A DNA stretch of 64,000 nucleotides. Source: Bradyrhizobium sp. SZCCT0153. GTDB taxonomy: Bacteria > Pseudomonadota > Alphaproteobacteria > Rhizobiales > Xanthobacteraceae. The notes beneath the pieces are model-generated. The model did no database searches. It saw nothing but the letters and a program-made list of their open reading frames with translations, and was not told the origin of the DNA. This document shows, piece after piece, positions 29,255 through 37,281 of this stretch. The translations under genes were made by a program, and so were the position numbers. Every line of letters begins with the position of its first letter. Positions within the stretch are counted from its first letter, which is position 1. The stretch lies in contig NZ_JAFCKS010000003.1 of the NCBI RefSeq assembly GCF_018129995.1, forward strand, positions 248,001-312,000, written 5' to 3'.

Positions 29255-29566
29255 ATGGCAAAGGGCTACTGGATCGGACGCGTCGATGTGAGCAGCGACG
29301 AGGGCTACAAGCCCTATGCCGTCGCCAACGGTCCGATCTTCAAGAAATGGGGTGGCCGCTTCGTGGTCCGCGCCGGCAAGTTCACCACCGTCGAAGGCGC
29401 CAGCCGCACCCGCAACGTCGTGATCGAATTCCCGGACTACGACACCGCGATCGCCTGCTACAACTCGCCGGAGTACCAGGCCAACATCAAGGTACGCCAG
29501 CCGCACTCCATCGCCGACCTCATCATCATCGAGGGCTATGACGGCCCGCAGCCGTCAGACGGCTGA
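29255..29566 (+). CDS. DUF1330 family protein
   Basis: A 103-residue protein of the DUF1330 family (dimeric alpha-beta barrel fold). It has YWIGRVDVSS, the central RFVVRAGKFTTVEG and IEFPDYDTAIACYNSPEYQ, all characteristic. GGGAGAAGAAC precedes the ATG. No reaction is established for the family. Confidence 0.9.
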   Translation: MAKGYWIGRVDVSSDEGYKPYAVANGPIFKKWGGRFVVRAGKFTTVEGASRTRNVVIEFPDYDTAIACYNSPEYQANIKVRQPHSIADLIIIEGYDGPQPSDG

Positions 29567-29584
29567 GGCGCGATCTCAGGCCTG

Positions 29585-29698
29585 CATGGTTCGAGACGCC
29601 CGCTTGCGCGGGCTCCTCTCCATGAGGGTCTGATATCCCGCCGCGAAACGCGACCTCATCCTGAGGCCCGCCGCAGGCGGGCGTCTCGAAGGATGGCC
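29585..29698. repeat. Intergenic repeat, TTCGAGACGCCCGC family, copy 2
   Basis: GGTTCGAGACGCCCGC (left) and GCGGGCGTCTCGAAGGAT (right) form long inverted arms around ATGAGGGTC and CCTCATCCTGAGG. It lies between the DUF1330 gene and dapB. Words are shared with 21508-21622 and 60391-60510. Confidence 0.65.
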
Positions 29699-29776
29699 GC
29701 AGGCGACCCTGCCCGATCCCCCTCGGTTGCCGGAACTGCGTCCTCCCGCTAAAACGGCCCCGAAGAGGATCACACC

Positions 29777-30592
29777 ATGTCGGACATGCGCCTGATTGTT
29801 GCTGGAGCCGGCGGCCGGATGGGCCGGGCGCTGACGCGGGCGATCGCCGAGAGCAAAGGCGCGGTGCTGGCGGGCGCGCTGGAGGCGCCGGGCTCGGAGC
29901 TGCTCGGCAAGGATGCCGGTGTGCTCGCAGGCCTGCCGGCCAACGGGATCAAGCTCTCGGCCGACCTCTGGGCGATGTCGAAGGAGGCTGACGGCATCCT
30001 CGATTTCACCGTGCCGGCTGCGACCCTCGCCAATGTCGCGATCGCGGCCGAGCGCGGCCTCGTCCACGTCATCGGCACGACGGGCTTGTCGGGTTCCGAC
30101 AATGCCGTGATCAAGAGCGTCACCAACCGCGCCGTCGTGGTGCAGTCCGGCAATATGAGCCTGGGCGTCAATCTGCTCGCCGCCGTGGTCAAGCGCGTCG
30201 CCAAGGCGCTCGACCAGAGCTTCGACATCGAGATCGTCGAAACCCATCATCGCATGAAGATCGACGCGCCCTCGGGCACCGCGCTGATGCTGGGCCAAGC
30301 GGCTGCTGCCGGCCGCGGCGTTGCGCTCGACGAGCATGCGGCGCGCGGCCGCGACGGCATCACCGGCGCGCGCCGGCCCGGCGATATCGGCTTCGCCTCG
30401 TTGCGCGGCGGCACCGTGGCGGGCGATCACAGCGTGAGCTTCCTCGGCCCGTTCGAGCGGCTGACGCTGTCGCACCAGGCCGAGGACCGCATGCTGTTCG
30501 CTCATGGCGCATTGAAGGCGGCGCTGTGGGCGCATGGCAAGCCGGCGGGGCACTACTCCATGGCCGACGTGCTCGGCCTATCCGACATCTGA
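29777..30592 (+). CDS. dapB: 4-hydroxy-tetrahydrodipicolinate reductase
   Basis: A 271-residue enzyme of lysine and diaminopimelate synthesis. It has the nucleotide-binding motif [18 protein letters not shown], and the signature [19 protein letters not shown] with the catalytic His pair and Lys. It ends [12 protein letters not shown]. Gene gpmA follows 19 nt later. Confidence 0.97.
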   Translation: MSDMRLIVAGAGGRMGRALTRAIAESKGAVLAGALEAPGSELLGKDAGVLAGLPANGIKLSADLWAMSKEADGILDFTVPAATLANVAIAAERGLVHVIGTTGLSGSDNAVIKSVTNRAVVVQSGNMSLGVNLLAAVVKRVAKALDQSFDIEIVETHHRMKIDAPSGTALMLGQAAAAGRGVALDEHAARGRDGITGARRPGDIGFASLRGGTVAGDHSVSFLGPFERLTLSHQAEDRMLFAHGALKAALWAHGKPAGHYSMADVLGLSDI

Positions 30593-30611
30593 ACAAAACG
30601 GAAAGCAGTTG

Positions 30612-31235
30612 ATGAGTGAACGTCTTCTCGTGCTCGTGCGCCACGGCCAGAGCGAATGGAATCTGAAGAACCTGTTCACGGGCTGGAAGGATCCCGATCT
30701 CACCGAGCTCGGCGTGGCCGAGGCAAAGGAAGCCGGCCGCAAGCTGAAGGCGCAGGGCCTCGTGTTCGACGTCGCCTACACCTCGGTGCTGACGCGCGCG
30801 CAGCACACGCTCGATCTCATCCTCGGCGAGCTCGATCAGAAAGGCCTGCCGACGAGCAAGGACCTCGCGCTGAACGAGCGCGACTACGGCGATCTCTCCG
30901 GCCTCAACAAGGACGACGCCCGCAAGAAATGGGGCGAGGACCAGGTGCTGATCTGGCGCCGCTCCTACGACGTGCCGCCGCCCGGCGGCGAAAGCCTGAA
31001 GGACACCCTCGCGCGGGCATTGCCTTACTATGTGCAGGAGATCCTGCCCGGCGTGCTCAACGGCAAGCGCACGCTGGTTGCCGCCCACGGCAACTCGCTG
31101 CGCGCATTGATCATGGTCTTGGAGAAGCTGTCGCCCGAAGGCATCCTGAAGCGCGAGCTCGCCACCGGTGTACCGATCATCTATCGGTTGAATGCGGATT
31201 CGACGGTGGCGTCGAAGCTGGATCTGGCTGGGTAG
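30612..31235 (+). CDS. gpmA: 2,3-bisphosphoglycerate-dependent phosphoglycerate mutase
   Basis: A 207-residue histidine phosphatase-fold enzyme that interconverts 3- and 2-phosphoglycerate. It has [12 protein letters not shown] with the phosphorylated His, [14 protein letters not shown], and [14 protein letters not shown] with the second catalytic His. It is shorter than the enterobacterial enzyme (about 250), as is usual in alphaproteobacteria. The ATG at 30612 is chosen because the conserved start MSERLLVLV begins there. Confidence 0.95.
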   Translation: MSERLLVLVRHGQSEWNLKNLFTGWKDPDLTELGVAEAKEAGRKLKAQGLVFDVAYTSVLTRAQHTLDLILGELDQKGLPTSKDLALNERDYGDLSGLNKDDARKKWGEDQVLIWRRSYDVPPPGGESLKDTLARALPYYVQEILPGVLNGKRTLVAAHGNSLRALIMVLEKLSPEGILKRELATGVPIIYRLNADSTVASKLDLAG

Positions 31236-31245
31236 CGCCGACACC

Positions 31246-31343
31246 GTAGGGTGGGCAAAAGCGTAGCGTGCCCACCATGCATCAACGATCGCAAAAGAAT
31301 GGTGGGCACGGCGCGCGAAGTGCGCCGCCTTTGCCCACCCTAC
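31246..31343. repeat. GTAGGGTGGGCAAA long palindromic repeat
   Basis: GTAGGGTGGGCAAA at the left end and TTTGCCCACCCTAC at the right end are exact inverted copies, with GTGCCCACCAT and ATGGTGGGCAC as a second inner pair. The unit fills the space between gpmA and the MGMT gene, which converge on it, so it may also act as a two-way terminator. Confidence 0.7.
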
Positions 31344-31348
31344 GAAAT

Positions 31349-32245
31349 CTACTGCATCCCCAGCTGCCCGGCTTCCCAGCCCAGCATCGCCTGCTTGCGG
31401 GTGATGCCCCAGTGATAGCCGGTGAGCGTGCCGCTCTTGCCGAGCGCGCGGTGGCAGGGCACGACGAACGAGACCGGGTTCTTGCCGACCGCGGCGCCGA
31501 CGGCGCGCGAGGCCTTCGGGCTGTTGATGTTGCAGGCGATGTCCGAATAGGACACCGCGCGGCCCATCGGGATCTTCAGCAGCGTCTCCCACACCCGCAC
31601 CTCGAAATCGGTGCCGATCATCACCACACGCAGCGGCTGGTCCGGCCGCCACAGCTTGGTGTCGAAGATGCGCTGTGCCAGCGGCGCGGTGCCTTCGTGA
31701 TCCTCGACGTAAGTCGCGTTCCGCCATCGCCGCGTCATGTCGGCGAGCGCGATCTTCTCTTCGCCGGGGTCGGCGAAGGCAAGCCCGGACAGTCCGCGGT
31801 CCGTTGCGATCACGATCGCCGTGCCGAACGGCGAGGGGTGGAAGCCGTAGCGCAAGATGAGACCCGCGCCGCCGTTCTTCCATTCGCCCGGCGACATCGC
31901 TTCGTGCGTGACGAACAGATCGTGCAGGCGGCCCGGGCCCGAGAGGCCCGAGTCGAGCGCCGCATCGAGGATGCTCGCTGAATCCCGCAGCAGGCCTTTG
32001 GCATGATCGAGGGTCAGGGCCTGCATGAAGGCCTTTGGCGTGATCGAGGCCCAGCGCCGGAACAGATGGTGCAGCTCGTCCGGCGTGACGCCGGCCGCAT
32101 CCGCCATCGCCTCGATGGTCGGCTGTGCGCGCCAGTTTTCGGAGATGAAGGCGATCGCCCGGCGCACGGAATCATAGTCGCGCAGCGCGGCGTTCTGGGA
32201 GCCTGGCCTGGCCAGGCGCTGGTCATGTATCGCGAGTGTCATCAT
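31349..32245 (-). CDS. AraC-type HTH fused to methylated-DNA cysteine methyltransferase
   Basis: A 298-residue fusion. Residues about 25-110 are an AraC-family helix-turn-helix (TIEAMADAAGVTPDELHHLFRRW). Residues about 125-290 are an O6-alkylguanine-DNA alkyltransferase, with the active-site motif VPCHRALG. This is the Ada arrangement without the N-terminal zinc domain that repairs phosphotriesters, so it can repair O6-methylguanine but would lack the methyl-phosphotriester sensing of Ada. Two adjacent start codons (32245 and 32242) are possible. Confidence 0.9.
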   Translation of the reverse strand: MMTLAIHDQRLARPGSQNAALRDYDSVRRAIAFISENWRAQPTIEAMADAAGVTPDELHHLFRRWASITPKAFMQALTLDHAKGLLRDSASILDAALDSGLSGPGRLHDLFVTHEAMSPGEWKNGGAGLILRYGFHPSPFGTAIVIATDRGLSGLAFADPGEEKIALADMTRRWRNATYVEDHEGTAPLAQRIFDTKLWRPDQPLRVVMIGTDFEVRVWETLLKIPMGRAVSYSDIACNINSPKASRAVGAAVGKNPVSFVVPCHRALGKSGTLTGYHWGITRKQAMLGWEAGQLGMQ

Positions 32246-32299
32246 GACCGCAAATGTAGGAGAGGGGAGGCTTCGAAACCACCCGATTTCCGACAGCGC

Positions 32300-32818
32300 T
32301 CAGGTCACCGGATTGTAGGTCGGGCCGCGCTTGGCGGCGTTCAAGGCCTCGATCAAGCCTTTGTAGAAGCTTGCCTTTTCGTCCGGTCCGAGAAAGCGGG
32401 CGATCTGGATCTGGCGGCCCCGCGAAATCAGATAGAGATGCTCGATGCCAAAATCCTCGTCGACTTCCGTGTCGAGCCGGACCCAGAGCGGATTGAAGGT
32501 CCATTCGGCGACCTGGCCGCGATGGCTGACGCGCCGCACGCGCAATTCGGATGTCGTGACCACGATCTCCTCGCGGGCGCGCGCGCTACGGAAATTGGCC
32601 TTGAAGGCCCACCAGATCACCAGCACGTCGAGGCCGAAGAAGCCGAACACCGGCCATGCCCCCATCATCAGGAAGACGAGGCCGGTGACGAAGCTGACGG
32701 CGCTCAGGAACAGCATCACGGCGAGGAAGCCGGTACGGTTCAGCGAGCGGTGCGGGGTCAGCAGCGCGGAGAAGATCTGCACTTCGCTGTCGCGCTCAAT
32801 TTCGTTGCCTGTGCTCAT
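32300..32818 (-). CDS. DUF2244 membrane protein
   Basis: A 172-residue protein of the DUF2244 family. It has an N-terminal segment FSALLTPHRSLNRTGF, two membrane helices (about residues 30-70) and a beta-rich tail with QVAEWTFNPLWVRLD. Members are inner-membrane proteins of unknown function often near nth. It is divergent from nth, with only 22 nt between the two start codons, so their promoters must overlap. Confidence 0.88.
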   Translation of the reverse strand: MSTGNEIERDSEVQIFSALLTPHRSLNRTGFLAVMLFLSAVSFVTGLVFLMMGAWPVFGFFGLDVLVIWWAFKANFRSARAREEIVVTTSELRVRRVSHRGQVAEWTFNPLWVRLDTEVDEDFGIEHLYLISRGRQIQIARFLGPDEKASFYKGLIEALNAAKRGPTYNPVT

Positions 32819-32840
32819 CGTCCCTCAGTATATCCCGATC

Positions 32841-33635
32841 ATGGCGAAAATCACCCGCAAGCCGGCCCCGCGCAAAAAGCCCGTGCCGAAGAAAAAGGCA
32901 ACGGCAACGGTCGCGAAGCCCAAGCTTCCCGCTAAAAAATCGGCGCCGGCCAAAAAATCCCTGAAAGCGACAAGGCCCAATTCTATCAAATCTATCAAAC
33001 CTTGGACGCCGGCCGAGATCCACGAGGTCTTCAGCCGTTTTCGCAAAGCCAACCCGGAACCGAAAGGCGAGCTCGAGCACGTCAACCCGTTCACGCTGCT
33101 GGTCGCCGTGGTGCTGTCGGCACAGGCCACCGACGCCGGCGTCAACAAGGCGACGCGCGCCTTGTTCGAGGTCGCCGATACGCCGCAGAAGATGCTCGAC
33201 CTCGGCGAGGAGTCCTTACGCGACTACATCAAGACCATCGGCCTCTACCGCACCAAGGCGAAAAACGTGATCGGGCTCTCGGCAAAACTGCTCAGCGAGT
33301 TCGGCGGCGAAGTGCCGCGCACGCGGGCCGAGATCGAATCGCTGCCTGGTGCCGGGCGCAAGACCGCCAACGTCGTGCTCAACATGGCCTTTGGCGAGCA
33401 CACCATGGCGGTCGACACGCATGTCTTCCGTCTCGGCAACCGGACCGGCCTTGCGCCCGGCAAGACGCCGCTGGAGGTCGAGCTCGGTCTCGAAAAGGTG
33501 ATCCCCGCAGAGTTCATGCTCCACGCCCATCATTGGCTGATCTTGCATGGCCGCTATACTTGCCTCGCGCGCAAGCCGCGCTGCGAGGTATGCCTGATCA
33601 ACGATCTCTGCCGCTGGCCGGAGAAGACGGTCTGA
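32841..33635 (+). CDS. nth: Endonuclease III
   Basis: A 264-residue DNA glycosylase/AP lyase that removes oxidised pyrimidines. The first 50 residues are a lysine, alanine and proline-rich extension. The helix-hairpin-helix is LPGAGRKTANVVLN with the catalytic Lys, followed by VDTHVFRLGNRTG with the catalytic Asp. The iron-sulfur cluster has C-x6-C-x2-C-x5-C near the end. The basic N-terminal extension could help non-specific DNA binding. Confidence 0.96.
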   Translation: MAKITRKPAPRKKPVPKKKATATVAKPKLPAKKSAPAKKSLKATRPNSIKSIKPWTPAEIHEVFSRFRKANPEPKGELEHVNPFTLLVAVVLSAQATDAGVNKATRALFEVADTPQKMLDLGEESLRDYIKTIGLYRTKAKNVIGLSAKLLSEFGGEVPRTRAEIESLPGAGRKTANVVLNMAFGEHTMAVDTHVFRLGNRTGLAPGKTPLEVELGLEKVIPAEFMLHAHHWLILHGRYTCLARKPRCEVCLINDLCRWPEKTV

Positions 33636-33698
33636 GGTAACGGCAAGACTTGCGTTCGGGCAAGGTCGCTTGGGGGCAAAGTCGTTTTGAGGGATGTC

Positions 33699-34835
33699 GT
33701 GAGTCAGCAGGAACAAGTCTCGTCGCCATCACCGGTCGCCGCGCCGGCCCCGCCGCCGAAGCCCACGCAGCCGCCGGCGAGCTCGCTGTGGAGCCGGCTC
33801 GCGATCCCGCTGTTCGCGGTGATCGTCGCGCTCGGCTTCGTCGCGCTGGCAACGCAGCGCTTCGACGAATGGGTCGGCAACGCGGTGATCCAGACCACCA
33901 ATGACGCCTATGTGCGCGCCGAGCTGACACAGCTTGCGAGCCGCGTCTCCGGCGAAGTACTGACCGTTGGGGTCACCGACTTCCAGCGCGTCAAGGCCGG
34001 CGATCTGCTGGTTCAGATCGATCCTGCGGACTATCAGGCGCAAGTCGCGCAGTCCGAAGCTGCGGTCGCCGCCGCTCAGGCCGCGCTCGACAATCTGGCC
34101 AATCAGGTCGAGCTGCAATATGCGACGATCGCGCAGGCGCAAGCCGCGCGGCTCTCGGCCGAAGCCCTGGAGGTCGAGGCGAAACAGGAGCAGGAGCGCC
34201 AGCAATCGCTGTCGCAGAGTGAATCCGGCACGCGGCAGCGGTTCGAGCAGGCGGTCGCGGGCTATGCCAAGGCGCAGGCCGACGTGCGCGCGAGCCGCGC
34301 CGTGATCGCCGCCCAGCAGCATCAGCTCGAAGTCCTGCAGGGCACCAGGAAGCAGCGCGCCGCGGATGTCGAGGCGGCCAAGGCGGCGCTTGCGGGCGCA
34401 AAACTCAAGCTTGGCTATACGAAGATTGCGGCGCCGTTCGATGGCGTCGTCGGCGAGCGTCAGGTGCAGCCCGGCGACTACGTCAACATCGGCACCAACC
34501 TCATCAACGTCGTGCCGCTGCCCAAGGTCTACGTGATCGCAAACTACAAGGAGACCCAGCTCACGCACGTGGCGCCGGGCCAGCCGGTCGAGATCACCGT
34601 CGACAGTTTCCCGCGTGAGACGCTGCGCGGCAGGGTCGAGCGCATCGCACCGGCGACGGGCTCGCAAGTCGCCTTGTTGCCGCCGGACAATGCGACCGGC
34701 AATTTCACCAAGGTGGTGCAGCGCATTCCCGTCCGCATCCAGCTCGACGACAACCAGCCGATCACGGCGCGGCTGGTGCCGGGCATGTCGGTCGTCACCA
34801 GCATCGACACGAAGGCCGCGAATGGCGGAAAGTGA
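33699..34835 (+). CDS. EmrA/HlyD-type membrane fusion protein
   Basis: A 378-residue periplasmic adaptor. It has a proline-rich N-terminus, one membrane anchor (LAIPLFAVIVALGFVALA), a biotinyl-lipoyl-like strand pair (SRVSGEVLTVGV and APFDGVVGERQVQPGDYV), a long coiled coil (about residues 115-235) and the barrel domain. It links the inner-membrane transporter at 34822 to an outer-membrane channel. GAGGGATGTC precedes the GTG start at 33699. It overlaps the transporter gene by 14 nt. Confidence 0.9.
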   Translation: MSQQEQVSSPSPVAAPAPPPKPTQPPASSLWSRLAIPLFAVIVALGFVALATQRFDEWVGNAVIQTTNDAYVRAELTQLASRVSGEVLTVGVTDFQRVKAGDLLVQIDPADYQAQVAQSEAAVAAAQAALDNLANQVELQYATIAQAQAARLSAEALEVEAKQEQERQQSLSQSESGTRQRFEQAVAGYAKAQADVRASRAVIAAQQHQLEVLQGTRKQRAADVEAAKAALAGAKLKLGYTKIAAPFDGVVGERQVQPGDYVNIGTNLINVVPLPKVYVIANYKETQLTHVAPGQPVEITVDSFPRETLRGRVERIAPATGSQVALLPPDNATGNFTKVVQRIPVRIQLDDNQPITARLVPGMSVVTSIDTKAANGGK

Positions 34836-36450
34836 CGATGCCGGCCGCGGACCCCTCTCGCGCGGTGGCGTCGCGCCACAGCCCCTGTTCGCCGTCGCGG
34901 CCGTGCTGCTCGGCTCGTTCCTCGCCAATTTCGACAGCCGGCTGACCACGGTCGGGTTGCCCGACCTGCGCGGCGCTTTCTCGCTCTCGTTCGACGAGGG
35001 CGCCTGGCTCTCCACGGCCGGCATCGGCTCGCAGATCTTCATCGCGCCCGCGGTGGCCTGGCTTGCCACCGTATTCGGCCTGCGCCGCGTGCTCGGCATC
35101 CCCAGCCTCGTCTATGCCGGCGTGTCGCTGATCATCCCGTTCGTGCACGATTATCCGACGCTGCTCGCTTTCAGCGTCGTGCATGGCCTGCTGCTCGGCA
35201 CCTTCGTGCCGGCGACGCTGATGATCGTGTTTCGCAATCTGCCGATCCGCTGGTGGCTGCCGGCGATCTCGATCTATTCGATCCGCGTCGGCTTCGCGCT
35301 GGACACGTCGAGCTCGCTGGTCGGCTTCTATGTCGACCATCTCGGCTGGCAATGGCTGTACTGGCAAAGCGTCGTGATCGCGCCGCTGATGGGCCTGATG
35401 GTCTATCTCGGCACGCCCAACGAGCCGGTCAATCGCACGCTGCTTGGCGAGGCCGATTGGGGCGGCATGCTGCTGCTCGGCGCCTCGGTCTCGATGATCT
35501 ATGCCGGGCTCGACCAGGGCAATCGGCTGGACTGGCTGGGATCGGGAACGGTGATGGCGTTGCTGGCCGCCGGTGCGGTGCTGTTCGCAGGCTTCCTCGT
35601 CAACGAGTCCCTGGTCAGGCAGCCATGGGCGCACGTCAACGTGCTGTTCTCGCGCAATATCGGCCTGGGGCTGGTGCTGATCCTGCTCTATACGCTGACC
35701 AGCCTGTCCAACGCCTCGCTGGTGCCGAATTTCCTCGGCGCCATCGCCTTGCTCAGGCCGGAGCAGAGCGGCCTTTTGCTTCTCACCTGTGGCGCGTTGC
35801 CGATGCTCGTGCTGGTGCCGCTCTCGATCTGGCTGCTGCGGCATTTCGATACGCGGACGGTGGTGGTCGTGGGATTTGCCTGCTTCGCCGCCGCCAATCT
35901 CTGGGGCACGCAGCTCAGCCATGACTGGGCGCGCGAGGATTTCGCCGGCATCGTGCTGCTGCAGGCGATCGGGCAGTCGCTGACCCTGCTGCCGCTGATC
36001 ATCACGCTGCTGTCCAACTCCGATCCCAGCCGCGCGACCTCCTTTGCCGCCTATATCCAGATCATGCGGCTCGGCGGCGCCGAGATCGGCGTGGCGCTGA
36101 TGGGGACGTGGCTGCGCGTCCGCGAGCAGGCCCATTCCTTCTATCTCGGCCAGAATCTCGGCGTCGGTGATGTCGATGTGGTTCGCATGCTGAAGCAGCT
36201 CGCCGACCATTTCGCGGCCCATGGTGCGGGCTCGGCGCAGGCCCGCGCGGTCGGCACGCTCGCGGGCCTGGTCCAGCGCGAGGCCAATGTGCTCGCCTAT
36301 ATCGACGGGTTCTGGCTGTGCTTCTGGGTGGCGATGGCCGCGCTCGGCTGCATCGCGCTGCTCACCCGCGCGCCGCCCGGCCCGTTCACGCCGGCGCCGT
36401 TCGGCTTCGCCAGGATGCTGTTGCGCAAATTTGGAGTGCAGGTGACTTAA
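34822..36450 (+). CDS. EmrB-type drug efflux transporter (MFS, DHA2)
   Basis: A 542-residue major facilitator protein with about 14 membrane segments. It has FDSRLTTVGLPDLRGAFSLS in the first helices, typical of the DHA2 family. It pairs with the adaptor gene it overlaps, making an EmrAB-like export system for hydrophobic compounds. Substrate cannot be read from sequence, and no TetR or MarR regulator lies beside it. Confidence 0.88.
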   Translation: MAESDDAGRGPLSRGGVAPQPLFAVAAVLLGSFLANFDSRLTTVGLPDLRGAFSLSFDEGAWLSTAGIGSQIFIAPAVAWLATVFGLRRVLGIPSLVYAGVSLIIPFVHDYPTLLAFSVVHGLLLGTFVPATLMIVFRNLPIRWWLPAISIYSIRVGFALDTSSSLVGFYVDHLGWQWLYWQSVVIAPLMGLMVYLGTPNEPVNRTLLGEADWGGMLLLGASVSMIYAGLDQGNRLDWLGSGTVMALLAAGAVLFAGFLVNESLVRQPWAHVNVLFSRNIGLGLVLILLYTLTSLSNASLVPNFLGAIALLRPEQSGLLLLTCGALPMLVLVPLSIWLLRHFDTRTVVVVGFACFAAANLWGTQLSHDWAREDFAGIVLLQAIGQSLTLLPLIITLLSNSDPSRATSFAAYIQIMRLGGAEIGVALMGTWLRVREQAHSFYLGQNLGVGDVDVVRMLKQLADHFAAHGAGSAQARAVGTLAGLVQREANVLAYIDGFWLCFWVAMAALGCIALLTRAPPGPFTPAPFGFARMLLRKFGVQVT

Positions 36451-36457
36451 GTCAGCG

Positions 36458-37198
36458 TCACCGCATCTGCCGTGCCGGCTCGATCAGCTCGGGCCGTGGA
36501 CCCGACAGCCGCTTGTGCATGTGGACCATGAAGGCCATGCCGAAGATCGGCGTCGCCAGATTGACGATCGGGATCGAGACGAAGGCCGCGATGATCAGGC
36601 CGGCAGCGAAGATGGTCGCGGCATTGTCGCGCCGCATCGCCTTGGCTTCCTCCGGCGAGCGGAAGCGCATCGCGGCGAGCTCGAAATATTCGCGTCCCAG
36701 CAGCCAGGCCGTGGCGAGGAAGAAGATCAGGAAACCGGCGCCGGCCAGGAACACGAAGGGCAGCGCGATCAGATAGACCAGGATGGTCAACAATGCGGTC
36801 TTGACGCCCTCGTAGATCGCCTGGCCGACCGGCAGCGCGACGCCGGGACGCTCGGCGGGATAATGCTCGCGCTCGACATGGTCGGCGACGTCGTCGACGA
36901 ACAGGCTCGCCACCAGCGAGGTGATCGCCGGCATCAGGAACACTGCGCCGAACACGACGCCAAGGCCCGCCGCGATCGAGACGATCCAGGCCAGGACCTC
37001 GAGCGAGCCGTGCCAGCCGGGACCGAGCAGGCCTTCGAGCCAGACCTCGCCATAGGTCGCAAACCAGCTGAGCAGCCGCTGCAGGCCGATCGCCAGCACG
37101 ATGATCAGCACCAGTGCGACGCCGATCGACCGCCACAGGATCGAGCGCATCGGCGGCGAGATCATTTGCGACAGCGCCTTGACGGCGGCATCCAGCAT
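36458..37198 (-). CDS. CysZ/EI24-like integral membrane protein
   Basis: A 246-residue protein with about four to five membrane segments and the EI24/CysZ (DUF540) pattern, including ALSQMISPPMRSILWRSIG, VFGAVFLMPAITSLVASLFVDD and the reentrant loop region. The family includes the sulfate permease CysZ, but many alphaproteobacterial members have no proven role. GAGAGG precedes the chosen ATG. It is convergent with the efflux gene, with 7 nt between stops. Confidence 0.8.
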   Translation of the reverse strand: MLDAAVKALSQMISPPMRSILWRSIGVALVLIIVLAIGLQRLLSWFATYGEVWLEGLLGPGWHGSLEVLAWIVSIAAGLGVVFGAVFLMPAITSLVASLFVDDVADHVEREHYPAERPGVALPVGQAIYEGVKTALLTILVYLIALPFVFLAGAGFLIFFLATAWLLGREYFELAAMRFRSPEEAKAMRRDNAATIFAAGLIIAAFVSIPIVNLATPIFGMAFMVHMHKRLSGPRPELIEPARQMR

Positions 37199-37281
37199 GG
37201 GAGTACCTCTCGGGAAAACCACCCGCGAGAGGTAGACATACCCGGAAGGTTCAGCAAGAGGCCGAGCCTTCCGGGAACGCT